64,000 nt of DNA from NCBI RefSeq assembly GCF_037083825.1, contig NZ_JBAPLU010000006.1, forward strand, positions 150,383 through 214,382, in the 5' to 3' direction. The notes beneath the pieces are model-generated. The model did no database searches, was not told where the DNA came from, and was given only the letters and a program-made list of their open reading frames with translations. Of the stretch, positions 26,457-34,595 are shown piece by piece. How positions within the stretch are numbered: position 1 is the first letter of the stretch; the number at the start of each line of letters is the position of its first letter. The position numbers were made by a program, and so were the translations under genes. This DNA comes from Klenkia sesuvii. GTDB taxonomy: Bacteria > Actinomycetota > Actinomycetes > Mycobacteriales > Geodermatophilaceae.

Positions 26457-27734
26457 GTGGGAGCACGCGCAGGGATCGTCGTCACCGGCACCGAGGTCCT
26501 GACCGGCCGGGTCACCGACCGCAACGGTCCGTGGCTGGCCGAGCAGCTGCGCCGGCGGGGGCTGGACGTCGGTCAGGTGGTCGTCGTCGGCGACCGGCCC
26601 GAGGACCTGCGCTCGGCGTTGTCCCACCTCTCGTCGACCAACGACCTGGTGCTCACCTCGGGCGGGCTCGGGCCCACCGCCGACGACCTGACCGCCGAGG
26701 TGGTCGGTGACTTCTGCGGCCGCCCGTCGGCCGTCGACGAGGAGCTGGCCGGGCGCATCGCCGCGATCGTCGAGCGCCTGATGGCCCGTCGGGGGTGGCG
26801 GGTCGACCCGGCCGCCACCGAGGCCGGCACCCGCAAGCAGGCCCGGGTGCCGCACGGCGCCGTCGTGCTGGAGCCGGTGGGCACCGCGCCGGGTCTCGTC
26901 GTCCCGCCGGCCGAGGGTGACGGACCGCCGGTCGTCGTCCTGCCCGGGCCGCCCAGCGAGCTGCAGGCGATGTGGCCGGCCGCGCTCGAGGCGGCGCCGG
27001 TCCGCGCCGTGCTGGACCGCGCGGTCGAGCTGCGGCAGGACACCCTGCGGCTGTGGGGCACCCCCGAGTCGGAGCTGGCGGCCACGCTGCGCCGGGTCGA
27101 GGACCAGCTCACCGGCCTGGAGATCACCACCTGCCTGCGCGACGGCGAGCTCGAGATCGTCACCCGCTACGCCCCCGACGCGGCCGGCGCCTACGGGCAC
27201 CTGGTCGACGCGGTGCGTGCCGACTACGCGGCCACCCTGTTCAGCGAGGGCCCCGACGTCGACACCCTGGTCGCCGGCGCGCTGGAGGAGCGGTCGCTCA
27301 CCGTCGCCACGGCCGAGTCGTGCACCGGCGGGCAGCTGGTGGCCCGGCTCATCGACCGTCCCGGGGCCTCGGCGTGGGTGCCGGGCGGCATCGTCTCCTA
27401 CGCCAAGAGCGCCAAGGAGCAGCTGCTGGGGGTGTCGGCCGAGACCCTCGCGACGGTCGGTGCGGTCAGCCCCGAGGTGGCCCGGCAGCTCGCCGACGGC
27501 GCCCGCGCGCGGCTGGGCGCCGACGTCGGCATCGGGGTCACCGGCATCGCCGGCCCGGGCGGCGGCAGCCCCGACAAGCCTGTCGGGACGGTGCACCTGT
27601 GCGCCGTGGGTCCCGAGGGGGTGGTGACCCGCTCGCTGGTCGTCCCCGGCGACCGGGCCGCGTTCCGCGGGCGCACCGTCACCGTCGGCATGCACCTGCT
27701 CCGCGCGCTGCTGCTCGGCGGCCCACCGGCCTGA
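26457..27734 (+). CDS. cinA: CinA family protein / nicotinamide-nucleotide amidohydrolase
   Basis: 425 residues with both CinA parts. The N-terminal MoCF-like domain reads AGIVVTGTEVLTGRVTDRNG, TSGGLGPTADDLT and VLPGPPSELQAMW. The C-terminal deamidase domain reads TVATAESCTGGQLVARL, PGGIVSYAKSAKEQLLGV and GVTGIAGPGGGSPDKPVGTV. The C-terminal domain hydrolyses nicotinamide mononucleotide in pyridine nucleotide recycling. GTG 26457 has TACTGT 7 bases upstream, a leaderless pattern. A parS-like palindrome starts 5 bases after the stop. Confidence 0.93.
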   Translation: MGARAGIVVTGTEVLTGRVTDRNGPWLAEQLRRRGLDVGQVVVVGDRPEDLRSALSHLSSTNDLVLTSGGLGPTADDLTAEVVGDFCGRPSAVDEELAGRIAAIVERLMARRGWRVDPAATEAGTRKQARVPHGAVVLEPVGTAPGLVVPPAEGDGPPVVVLPGPPSELQAMWPAALEAAPVRAVLDRAVELRQDTLRLWGTPESELAATLRRVEDQLTGLEITTCLRDGELEIVTRYAPDAAGAYGHLVDAVRADYAATLFSEGPDVDTLVAGALEERSLTVATAESCTGGQLVARLIDRPGASAWVPGGIVSYAKSAKEQLLGVSAETLATVGAVSPEVARQLADGARARLGADVGIGVTGIAGPGGGSPDKPVGTVHLCAVGPEGVVTRSLVVPGDRAAFRGRTVTVGMHLLRALLLGGPPA

Positions 27735-27738
27735 TCAC

Positions 27739-27752
27739 GTTCCACGTGGAAC
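27739..27752. promoter_or_regulatory. parS-like ParB binding site
   Basis: Second perfect copy of GTTCCACGTGGAAC, in the 40-base gap between cinA and the SRPBCC gene. It is flanked by unrelated sequence compared with the other copies, so only the 14-mer is conserved. Confidence 0.75.
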
Positions 27753-27774
27753 CCACCTGGATATGGGGGGCGGC

Positions 27775-28164
27775 ATGAGCTCGCTGCGGCTGCACGCCAC
27801 CGGAAGCGTCCACCCCGACGAGGCGTGGGACCGCTACCTGCACCCGGCCAAGTGGTCGGACTGGTCGCCGCAGATCCGGGGCGTGGAGACCGACGCCGTG
27901 CGCATCGACCCGGGCGTCACCGGCCGGGTCGTGGGCCCGCTCGGGCTCCGGGCGCCCTTCGTCGTCGACGCCGTGGACGACGCGGCCCGGGAGTGGACCT
28001 GGTCGGTCGACATCGGCCCGGGCACGCTGGTCCTCGTGCACTGGGTGCGTCCCGGGCCCGACGGCGGGACGACGACCGGCCTGCGGGTGTCCGGGCCGCT
28101 CCTGCCGGTCGTGGGCTACGTGCCGCTGGCCGCCTTCGCGCTGCAGCGGCTGGTCCGTCCCTGA
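27775..28164 (+). CDS. SRPBCC family protein (polyketide cyclase-like)
   Basis: 129 residues starting MSSLRLHATGSVHPDEAWDR, with SDWSPQIRGVE and a closing helix AAFALQRLVRP. This is a small START-type ligand-binding fold; the ligand is unknown. ATG 27775 is preceded by a G-rich run acting as Shine-Dalgarno; ATG 27763 is an in-frame alternative four codons earlier. It lies just after a parS-like site. Confidence 0.78.
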   Translation: MSSLRLHATGSVHPDEAWDRYLHPAKWSDWSPQIRGVETDAVRIDPGVTGRVVGPLGLRAPFVVDAVDDAAREWTWSVDIGPGTLVLVHWVRPGPDGGTTTGLRVSGPLLPVVGYVPLAAFALQRLVRP

Positions 28165-28212
28165 CCCGGCTCGACCGCCGCCGGCCGTCGGGCCGGGCCG
28201 TAGGGTCACGGG

Positions 28213-29841
28213 GTGCACGCGACCCACACGGTGACCAACCAGGTGCCGCCGCTGGTCGGGCACGACCCGGTCGGCGGGGACACCGCGCTGGTCGAGGCGT
28301 GCCTGCGGCACGCCGACGAGCTGACCCTGGACTCGCTGGAGGACCTCGGCGCGCTGGCCGGCAGCGACCAGGCCGCCGAGTGGGGCCGGCAGGCGAACGA
28401 GAACCCCCCGGTGCTGCGCACCCACGACCGCACCGGGCACCGCATCGACGAGGTCGAGTTCCACCCGTCCTGGCACGAGCTGATGAGCGCCGCCGTGGGC
28501 CACGGGCTGGCCGGCACCCCGTGGGCTCTGGCCGCGGCCGGCGACGCCCACGCGCACGTGCGCCGTGCGGTCGGCTACCTGGGCTGGACGCAGGTGGAGG
28601 CCGGCCACGGCTGCCCGGTGACGATGACCTACGCCGTCGTCCCCGCGCTGCGCCGGGCACCCGAGCTCGCCGTGGTCTTCGAGCCCGGGCTGACCTCGAC
28701 GTCCTACGAGTTCGGCCTGGCCGACCCGCGCACCAAGGCCGGCCTGGTCGCCGGGATGGGCATGACCGAGAAGCAGGGCGGTTCCGACGTGCGGGCCGGG
28801 ACCACCCGCGCGGTCGCCCGCATCGACGGCACCTATCACCTCACCGGGCACAAGTGGTTCACGTCGGCGCCGATGAGCGACCTGTTCCTGGTGCTGGCGC
28901 AGACCGAGGAGGGCGTCTCCTGCTTCCTGGTGCCGCGCATGCTGCCCGACGGCGAGCGCAACGTGTTCCGGTTGCAGCGCCTCAAGGACAAGCTGGGCGA
29001 CCGTGCCAACGCCTCCTCGGAGGTCGAGTTCGACCGGACGGTGGGCTGGCTGGTCGGGGAGCCCGGCCGCGGGGTGCGGGCCATCCTCGACATGGTCACC
29101 ACCACCCGGCTGGACTGCGTGCTGGGCTCGGCCGCCACGGTCCGCGCGGCGCTGACCCAGGCCCTGCACCACGCCCGGCACCGGTCGGCGTTCGGTGCGC
29201 TGCTGGTCGACCAGCCGCTCATGCAGAACGTGCTGGCCGACGTCGCGGTGGAGAGCGAGGCCGCCACCGCGCTGGCGATCCGGCTGGCCGCCGCGCAGGA
29301 CGCCGGCGAGGCAGACTTCCTGCGGCTGGCCGGCGCGGCCGCCAAGTTCTTCGTCTGCAAGCGCACGCCGGCCGTGGTGGCCGAGGCCCTCGAGGTGCTC
29401 GGCGGCAACGGGTACGTCGAGGAGTCGGTGCTGCCCCGGCTCTACCGGCAGGCGCCGCTGAACTCGATCTGGGAGGGCAGCGGCAACGTCATCGCCCTCG
29501 ACGTGCTGCGGGCGATGGAGCGCGACTCCGCCTCGGTGGCCGCCGTGCTGGCCGAGGTCGAGGCCGCGACCGGGGCCGACGACCGGTTCGACGCCGCGGT
29601 CGCCGGCCTGCGCGCCGAGCTCGCCGACCCCGCCGACCTGGCGTTCCGCGCCCGGCGGGTGGCCGGCCAGCTGGCGCTGTGCCTGCAGGGCTCGCTGCTG
29701 CTGCAACACGCCCCGGGTGCGGTGGCCGACGCCTTCTGCGCCACCCGGCTGGCCGGTGACCGGGGCAGCGTGCTGGGCACCCTCCCCGCCAGCACCGCGG
29801 TCACCGAGATCGTCGACCGCGCGGTGGTCGCGCCCGCCTGA
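28213..29841 (+). CDS. acyl-CoA dehydrogenase family protein (AidB-like)
   Basis: 542 residues, close to E. coli AidB length. AidB-type features include the N-terminal THTVTNQVPPLVGHD, MGMTEKQGGSDVRAGTTRA, GHKWFTSAPMSD, RLKDKLGDRANASSEVEF and EVLGGNGYVEESVLPRLYRQ. The protein binds FAD. E. coli AidB is induced by alkylating agents and binds DNA, while its dehydrogenase activity is weak, so a catabolic role should not be assumed. TAGGGT lies 6 bases before GTG 28213. Confidence 0.9.
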   Translation: MHATHTVTNQVPPLVGHDPVGGDTALVEACLRHADELTLDSLEDLGALAGSDQAAEWGRQANENPPVLRTHDRTGHRIDEVEFHPSWHELMSAAVGHGLAGTPWALAAAGDAHAHVRRAVGYLGWTQVEAGHGCPVTMTYAVVPALRRAPELAVVFEPGLTSTSYEFGLADPRTKAGLVAGMGMTEKQGGSDVRAGTTRAVARIDGTYHLTGHKWFTSAPMSDLFLVLAQTEEGVSCFLVPRMLPDGERNVFRLQRLKDKLGDRANASSEVEFDRTVGWLVGEPGRGVRAILDMVTTTRLDCVLGSAATVRAALTQALHHARHRSAFGALLVDQPLMQNVLADVAVESEAATALAIRLAAAQDAGEADFLRLAGAAAKFFVCKRTPAVVAEALEVLGGNGYVEESVLPRLYRQAPLNSIWEGSGNVIALDVLRAMERDSASVAAVLAEVEAATGADDRFDAAVAGLRAELADPADLAFRARRVAGQLALCLQGSLLLQHAPGAVADAFCATRLAGDRGSVLGTLPASTAVTEIVDRAVVAPA

Positions 29842-29860
29842 GGCTGGGACGATCGGCGGG

Positions 29861-30337
29861 GTGACGCAGCGCAAGCCCGAGGGCATGGCGTTCGAGACCT
29901 GGGTCGAGCACCAGATCCGGACGGCGGACGAGCGGGGTGACTTCGCCGACCTGCCCGGTGCCGGCAAGCCCCTCCCGCGGCGCGACGGGCCCGAGGACAC
30001 CTACGCCTGGGCGATGGCCTGGGCCCGCCGGCAGGAGCCCGACGCCTCGTTCCTGCCGCCGTCCCTGGCGCTGGGCCGCGAGCGCGACGACCTGCCCGGC
30101 CGGCTGGCCGGCCTCACCAGCGAGGACCGGGTGCGCGCCGCCGTCCGCGAGTTCAACGCCCGGGTGGCCGCCGCCTGGCGGCAACCGCTGGACGGGCCGC
30201 CGCTGGTGGTCCGCATGCACGACGAGGAGGAGCGGGTGGCCGAGTGGCGGGCGCACCGGCCGCCCCCCGCCGAGCCCGAGCAGGTGGACGCGCAGCAACC
30301 GCCACGCCGCGGTGGGTGGTGGCGCAGGCGCCGGTGA
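29861..30337 (+). CDS. DUF1992 domain-containing protein (DnaJ homologue C28-type domain)
   Basis: 158 residues. The core FETWVEHQIRTADERGDFAD, LPGAGKPLP and the later VREFNARVAAAWRQP are the DUF1992 signature also found in DNAJC28 proteins. It lacks a J domain. The C-terminus is a basic, Trp/Arg-rich tail (GGWWRRRR). Function is unknown. GACGAT lies 7 bases before the GTG. It ends 20 bases before hsdM. Confidence 0.85.
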   Translation: MTQRKPEGMAFETWVEHQIRTADERGDFADLPGAGKPLPRRDGPEDTYAWAMAWARRQEPDASFLPPSLALGRERDDLPGRLAGLTSEDRVRAAVREFNARVAAAWRQPLDGPPLVVRMHDEEERVAEWRAHRPPPAEPEQVDAQQPPRRGGWWRRRR

Positions 30338-30357
30338 GTGCCGGTTACGGTCGGTCG

Positions 30358-31821
30358 GTGACGGTGCTCCAGGGGTCGGTCAAGTCCACGATCGACCGGG
30401 TGTGGGACTCGTTCTGGTCCGGCGGGATCTCGAACCCGCTGGAGGTGATCGAGCAGATCACCTACCTGCTGTTCATCCGCAGGCTGGACAACCTGCAGAC
30501 CAACGCCGAGGCGCGGGCGAAGCTCACCGGCAAGCCGGTGCAGAACCCGGTGTTCGGCCCGGACGAGCAGAACCTGCGCTGGCAGTACCTCAAGAACGAG
30601 GAGCCCGGCGTCATGCATGCGCTGGTCGCGCAGGGTGTGTTCCCGTTCCTGCAGCGGCTTGGTGGCGACGACTCCACCTACGCGCACCACATGCGGGATG
30701 CCCGGTTCACCATTCCCACGCCCGCGCTGCTGGCCCGGGTGGTCGACATGCTCGACGAGCTGCCGATGGAGGACCGGGACACCAATGGCGATCTGTACGA
30801 GTACATGCTGGGCAAGATCGCCACGGCCGGGCACAACGGCCAGTTCCGGACGCCGCGGCACATCATCGAGCTGATGGTCGCGATGACGGCGCCCAAGCCG
30901 GGCGATACCATCTGCGACCCGGCCTGCGGGACGGCCGGATTTCTGGTGGCGGCGGGGGAGTACCTGCGCCGTGAGCATGCGGGGCTCTTCCACGACGCCG
31001 GCGCCAGTCGGCAGTTCCACCACGAGATGTTCCACGGCTACGACTTTGACTCGACGATGCTGCGCATCGGCAGCATGAACATGCTGCTGCACGGGGTCGA
31101 GCAGCCCGACATCCGCTATCGCGACTCGTTGAGCGAGGGCGCCAGCGGTGACGAGGGCAGGTACTCGTTGATCCTGGCGAACCCGCCGTTCGCCGGCAGC
31201 CTGGATGCCGAGACGGTGGCCAAGGATCTGCAGAAGGTCGTGAAGACCCGCAAGACCGAGTTGCTGTTCATGGCGCTGTTCCTCAGGCTGCTCAAGCCCG
31301 GTGGCCGCGCGGCGGTGATCGTGCCCGACGGCGTGCTGTTCGGGTCGTCGACGGCGCACAAGGCGTTGCGCCGGATGCTGGTCGAGGACCAGAAGCTGGA
31401 CGGCGTGGTGAAGCTGCCCAGTGGTGTGTTCAAGCCGTACGCCGGGGTGTCGACGGCGATCCTCTTCTTCACCCGCACCGACTCGGGCGGCACCGAGGAT
31501 GTCTGGTTCTACGACGTGCGCGCCGACGGCTTCACCCTCGACGACAAGCGGAACCCGACGATGGCGAACGACCTGCCGGACGCCCTGGCCCGCTGGGCCG
31601 AGCGCGACAGCGAACGCGAGCGTGCCCGCACCGAGCAGAGCTTCACCGTGACCAAGGCCGACATCGTCGCCCAGGGCTACGACCTCTCCCTGAACCGCTA
31701 CAAGGAGGTCGTCCACGAGGAGGTCGAGTACCGCGACCCGCTGGAGATCATCGCCGAGCTGGAGCAGATGGAGAAGGAGATCCAACAGGGCCTGGCGGAG
31801 CTGAAGGCCATACTGTCGTGA
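30358..31821 (+). CDS. hsdM: type I restriction-modification system DNA methyltransferase subunit HsdM
   Basis: 487 residues. The HsdM N-terminal helical domain comes first (VWDSFWSGGISNPLEVIEQI), then the N6-adenine methyltransferase domain with SAM motif I DPACGTAGFL (about 187) and catalytic NPPF (about 275). The C-terminal helix EIIAELEQMEKEIQQGL contacts HsdS. It methylates adenine within the bipartite target set by HsdS. GTG 30358 has TACGGT 6 bases upstream; GTG 30334 is an alternative that would overlap the preceding gene. It overlaps hsdS by 4 bases. Confidence 0.95.
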   Translation: MTVLQGSVKSTIDRVWDSFWSGGISNPLEVIEQITYLLFIRRLDNLQTNAEARAKLTGKPVQNPVFGPDEQNLRWQYLKNEEPGVMHALVAQGVFPFLQRLGGDDSTYAHHMRDARFTIPTPALLARVVDMLDELPMEDRDTNGDLYEYMLGKIATAGHNGQFRTPRHIIELMVAMTAPKPGDTICDPACGTAGFLVAAGEYLRREHAGLFHDAGASRQFHHEMFHGYDFDSTMLRIGSMNMLLHGVEQPDIRYRDSLSEGASGDEGRYSLILANPPFAGSLDAETVAKDLQKVVKTRKTELLFMALFLRLLKPGGRAAVIVPDGVLFGSSTAHKALRRMLVEDQKLDGVVKLPSGVFKPYAGVSTAILFFTRTDSGGTEDVWFYDVRADGFTLDDKRNPTMANDLPDALARWAERDSERERARTEQSFTVTKADIVAQGYDLSLNRYKEVVHEEVEYRDPLEIIAELEQMEKEIQQGLAELKAILS

Positions 31822-32975
31822 ATTGGCCGGTCGTATCCCTCGGTGAGGTTGCTGCCATAGACCGAGTCAGTGCAGATCCGACCACCCTCGATCCCTCGAC
31901 TCCTTATGTGGGCCTTGAGGACATCGAGCGAGGCGGGCGGCTGATCGGGCGCCGATCCATCGGAGAAGCGCAGGTAACTAGCAATAAATTTCGTTTCGAC
32001 GCACCGCACGTCCTTTTCGGCAAACTGAGGCCGAACTTGGCTAAGATTGCTCGGCCCAACTATTCCGGTGTGTGCAGTACAGATATCCTGCCCATTCGGG
32101 TCGGCAACCGATTGGATGCCGGCTACCTGACCCACTACATGAGGCAACCAGAGGTCGTCGCCTGGTCGGCATCCCAATCGGCGGGAGCCAACCTTCCTCG
32201 GTTGAGCCCTAACGCTCTTCTTGGTCTGGTCCTGCCGCTCCCGCCGCTCGATGAGCAGCGGCGGCTTGCGGTGATCCTGGACAAGGCCGAGTCGGTGGTC
32301 CGCTCTTGGAGTCGGGCAAAATCCGCTGCAGACGGACTAGCGGGAGCAATCTTCGATCAAATGTTCGGTGACCCCGTTCGAAACATGCTGGGGTACTCCG
32401 TGCGTGAGCTCAAAGACTGGGTCGACCCTCGATCCCCGATCACCTATGGAATTCTGAAACCTGGGCCCGACGAACCCGACGGTGTTCCATACATTCGCGT
32501 TGTCGACATCCGGGACAATGAGATATTGACGGGCTCCATACGTCGGACCAGTGCGAAGATCGCGGACTCGTACCGCCGGTCGACGGTCGCTTCAGGCGAT
32601 CTCGTGATATCCATACGCGGCCATGTTGGCCGGCTAGGAGTTGTGCCACCCTCTCTCGACGGTGCGAACATCACCCAGGACTCCGCGCGCCTCCGTATAG
32701 CCGGGGCCGCCGGGTCGTATGTTGCGGCCGCATTGGAGACACCTGCGATGGTCCACTGGATGGCGCAGCGCACGAAAGGAGTGGCTGTCCGCGGAATAAA
32801 TATCGGCGATCTCCGGCAGGCTCCGGTGCCAGTGCCGCCAGAACCTGAGATCGAGAGATTTGCTGCGGCCAGAGCCGAGGTCCAACGTTTTCGACGAAAA
32901 GCTCTAAAGCAAATGTTCGAAGCGACCTGTCTTGCTCGATCTTTGCAGCAACGGGCCTTCTCCGGGCAGCTTTGA
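31818..32975 (+). CDS. hsdS: type I restriction-modification specificity subunit HsdS
   Basis: 385 residues with the HsdS layout. The first target-recognition domain begins WPVVSLGEVAAIDRV and ends at the conserved LPLPPLDEQRRLAVILDKAE. A spacer helix leads to MFGDPV, then a second recognition domain (YSVRELKDWV) closes with VPVPPEPEIERFAAARAEVQ. It sets the DNA target for HsdM and HsdR. GTG 31818 overlaps the hsdM stop. The gene is markedly less GC-rich than its surroundings (31981-32040 is 52% by count), a sign of horizontal exchange of recognition domains. Confidence 0.93.
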   Translation: MNWPVVSLGEVAAIDRVSADPTTLDPSTPYVGLEDIERGGRLIGRRSIGEAQVTSNKFRFDAPHVLFGKLRPNLAKIARPNYSGVCSTDILPIRVGNRLDAGYLTHYMRQPEVVAWSASQSAGANLPRLSPNALLGLVLPLPPLDEQRRLAVILDKAESVVRSWSRAKSAADGLAGAIFDQMFGDPVRNMLGYSVRELKDWVDPRSPITYGILKPGPDEPDGVPYIRVVDIRDNEILTGSIRRTSAKIADSYRRSTVASGDLVISIRGHVGRLGVVPPSLDGANITQDSARLRIAGAAGSYVAAALETPAMVHWMAQRTKGVAVRGINIGDLRQAPVPVPPEPEIERFAAARAEVQRFRRKALKQMFEATCLARSLQQRAFSGQL

Positions 32976-32984
32976 TTCACGGTC

Positions 32985-34358
32985 TCACCCTTGGTGCGCG
33001 GACCACCCGACGACGATTTCGCTTGCGTCACCTCGGTACGTCCGCCATCGCCGTTCGCTCTGTTCCCACTCGACCTTGAACCCGTGATGCACCTTCGTGT
33101 GGTGCCGTTCGCACAGCAACGCGGTGTTCTCCACCGATGTCTCACCGTGATCAGCGACCCACTCCCTGACGTGGTGGGCGTCGCACCACCACGTCGGGGC
33201 TGAGCAGCCGGCGAAGACGCATCCTCCGTCGCGGGCCTCGGCGGCCTTGCGGATGTGGGCGGGCACCAAGCGCTGCGCTCGGCCGATGTTCAGCGGCATC
33301 CCGTCGGGGCCGAAGAGCACCCGGGTGATGATCGAGTCGCAGGACAGCTGCTGGGCGGTGGTGTTGGCGACGATCTGGCCCGATCCGAGCCGGGCGGCGT
33401 CGCTGACGACATCGGTGTCGAGCAGGTCCTCGGCGGAGATGGTGACCGCGACCTGGGCGCGGTGCTTGCGCAGCATCGGCACGTCGTCACCGCACGCCAG
33501 CTGGGCGTCGGCCAGCTGCACCAGGGCGTCGCCCATCTGCTGGGCGTGGTTGCGGTCGTCGTCGGCGATCCGGCCGGCCTGCTGGAAGGCTGTCAGCACG
33601 GTGGACACCTTCTCGAAGCCGAGGGCGTCGAGCCGTCCGTGGATGGTGCCGCCGCCCGACGCCGAGGGCGTGAGATGCAGCTCGCGCTGCTTCGTCGGGT
33701 CGGGCTCGGGGCCGTCGGGGTCGATCCAGTCGAGCAGTCGCTTGGTCACCGCGGGGAGCGCTTCTGGTGAAGTGCCCGTGGCGGTGTCAAGGAGTGTCTG
33801 CTCGATCTCGGCGACGTCGGCGCCCAGCTCAGCCGCCGCGCTCAGCCGGGCGGGTGTCGCGACAGCTGCGACCACGGCCGTCTGGTCTGGGGTCACGCGC
33901 CCTTCGACGGCAGCCGCGGCCCAGGCCGGCAGCTGCTCCAGGGTGCGCCCGGCACGCACGGCACGGGCTGCCGTCGCCGGGGAGACGTTCAGGTGGCCGA
34001 CCTGCCATGACTTCATGCTCTTGTGGCCGTCGAACTCGGCGGCCTGCGCGCACTCGGCGGCCCGGACGGCCTGCGCCCGAGCGGCGTCGACGACGTTCTG
34101 CAGCTGGGTCAGACCGCGCACCCGGGCCAGCAACTCGGCCGCCTGCACCGCCGAGCCGCCGGCGGGTTCGGCCCCGACCAGGCCCTGTGCGCTGGCCAGG
34201 ACGGCCGCGATGTCGGCCGGCAGCTGCATCGACACCTGCCGGGCTGCGGCCCGCGCCGCGGCCTTCTCCTCCTCGTGCAGATCGCCACCGCCCGACGCCG
34301 AACCGCCCGCGAAGGCACCACCGTCCGGGAAGGGGTCGAAGCCGCCGTCGAGACCCAC
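32985..34358 (-). CDS. HNH endonuclease, 13E12 repeat (DUF222) family
   Basis: 457 residues. A DUF222 region (about 40-330; VDAARAQAVRAAECAQAAEF, HLNVSPATAARAVRAG) is followed by the HNH nuclease ending: ARDGGCVFAGCSAPTWWCDA, HHVREW, then NTALLCERHHTKVHHG. GTG 34358 has a GAGGAGG Shine-Dalgarno, and a near-perfect SOS box lies 17 bases upstream. It is inserted antisense between hsdS and hsdR, ending 9 bases from hsdS. In M. tuberculosis some members of this family (Rv1702c, Rv3776) are LexA-regulated. The biological role is unknown; mobility or DNA-damage functions have been suggested. Confidence 0.9.
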   Translation of the reverse strand: MGLDGGFDPFPDGGAFAGGSASGGGDLHEEEKAAARAAARQVSMQLPADIAAVLASAQGLVGAEPAGGSAVQAAELLARVRGLTQLQNVVDAARAQAVRAAECAQAAEFDGHKSMKSWQVGHLNVSPATAARAVRAGRTLEQLPAWAAAAVEGRVTPDQTAVVAAVATPARLSAAAELGADVAEIEQTLLDTATGTSPEALPAVTKRLLDWIDPDGPEPDPTKQRELHLTPSASGGGTIHGRLDALGFEKVSTVLTAFQQAGRIADDDRNHAQQMGDALVQLADAQLACGDDVPMLRKHRAQVAVTISAEDLLDTDVVSDAARLGSGQIVANTTAQQLSCDSIITRVLFGPDGMPLNIGRAQRLVPAHIRKAAEARDGGCVFAGCSAPTWWCDAHHVREWVADHGETSVENTALLCERHHTKVHHGFKVEWEQSERRWRTYRGDASEIVVGWSAHQG

Positions 34359-34375
34359 AACCCCTCCTCGTTAAG

Positions 34376-34391
34376 TCGAACACGTGTACGA
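34376..34391 (-). promoter_or_regulatory. LexA/SOS box upstream of the HNH gene
   Basis: TCGAACACGTGTACGA matches the actinobacterial SOS box TCGAAC-N4-GTTCGA with one mismatch (A for T). It is 17 bases before the HNH start codon, so LexA repression and induction by DNA damage are expected. Confidence 0.7.
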
Positions 34392-34595
34392 ACGATACCG
34401 CAGTCGAGGTGGTCGAGCAAGACGAAAGAGCAGCTCAGGCCGGCGATGAGCCAAGAAGACCCCGGGCGACGAAACCAGCTTCGGGACGCCGTCGTGACAG
34501 ATACCCAGACGAAAACGATGGAGTCTCGTAGGGTGACGCCTCGGCCACCGTGCGACACCCGAGGCCGCTGACCGACGGGGGCAGGGCACCGACCG

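Noticed and set aside
32976..34595. Prophage or insertion sequence around the 13E12 HNH gene
   Set aside because: No integrase, transposase, terminal inverted repeats or target-site duplication were found next to the gene; 13E12 genes occur widely without phage genes.
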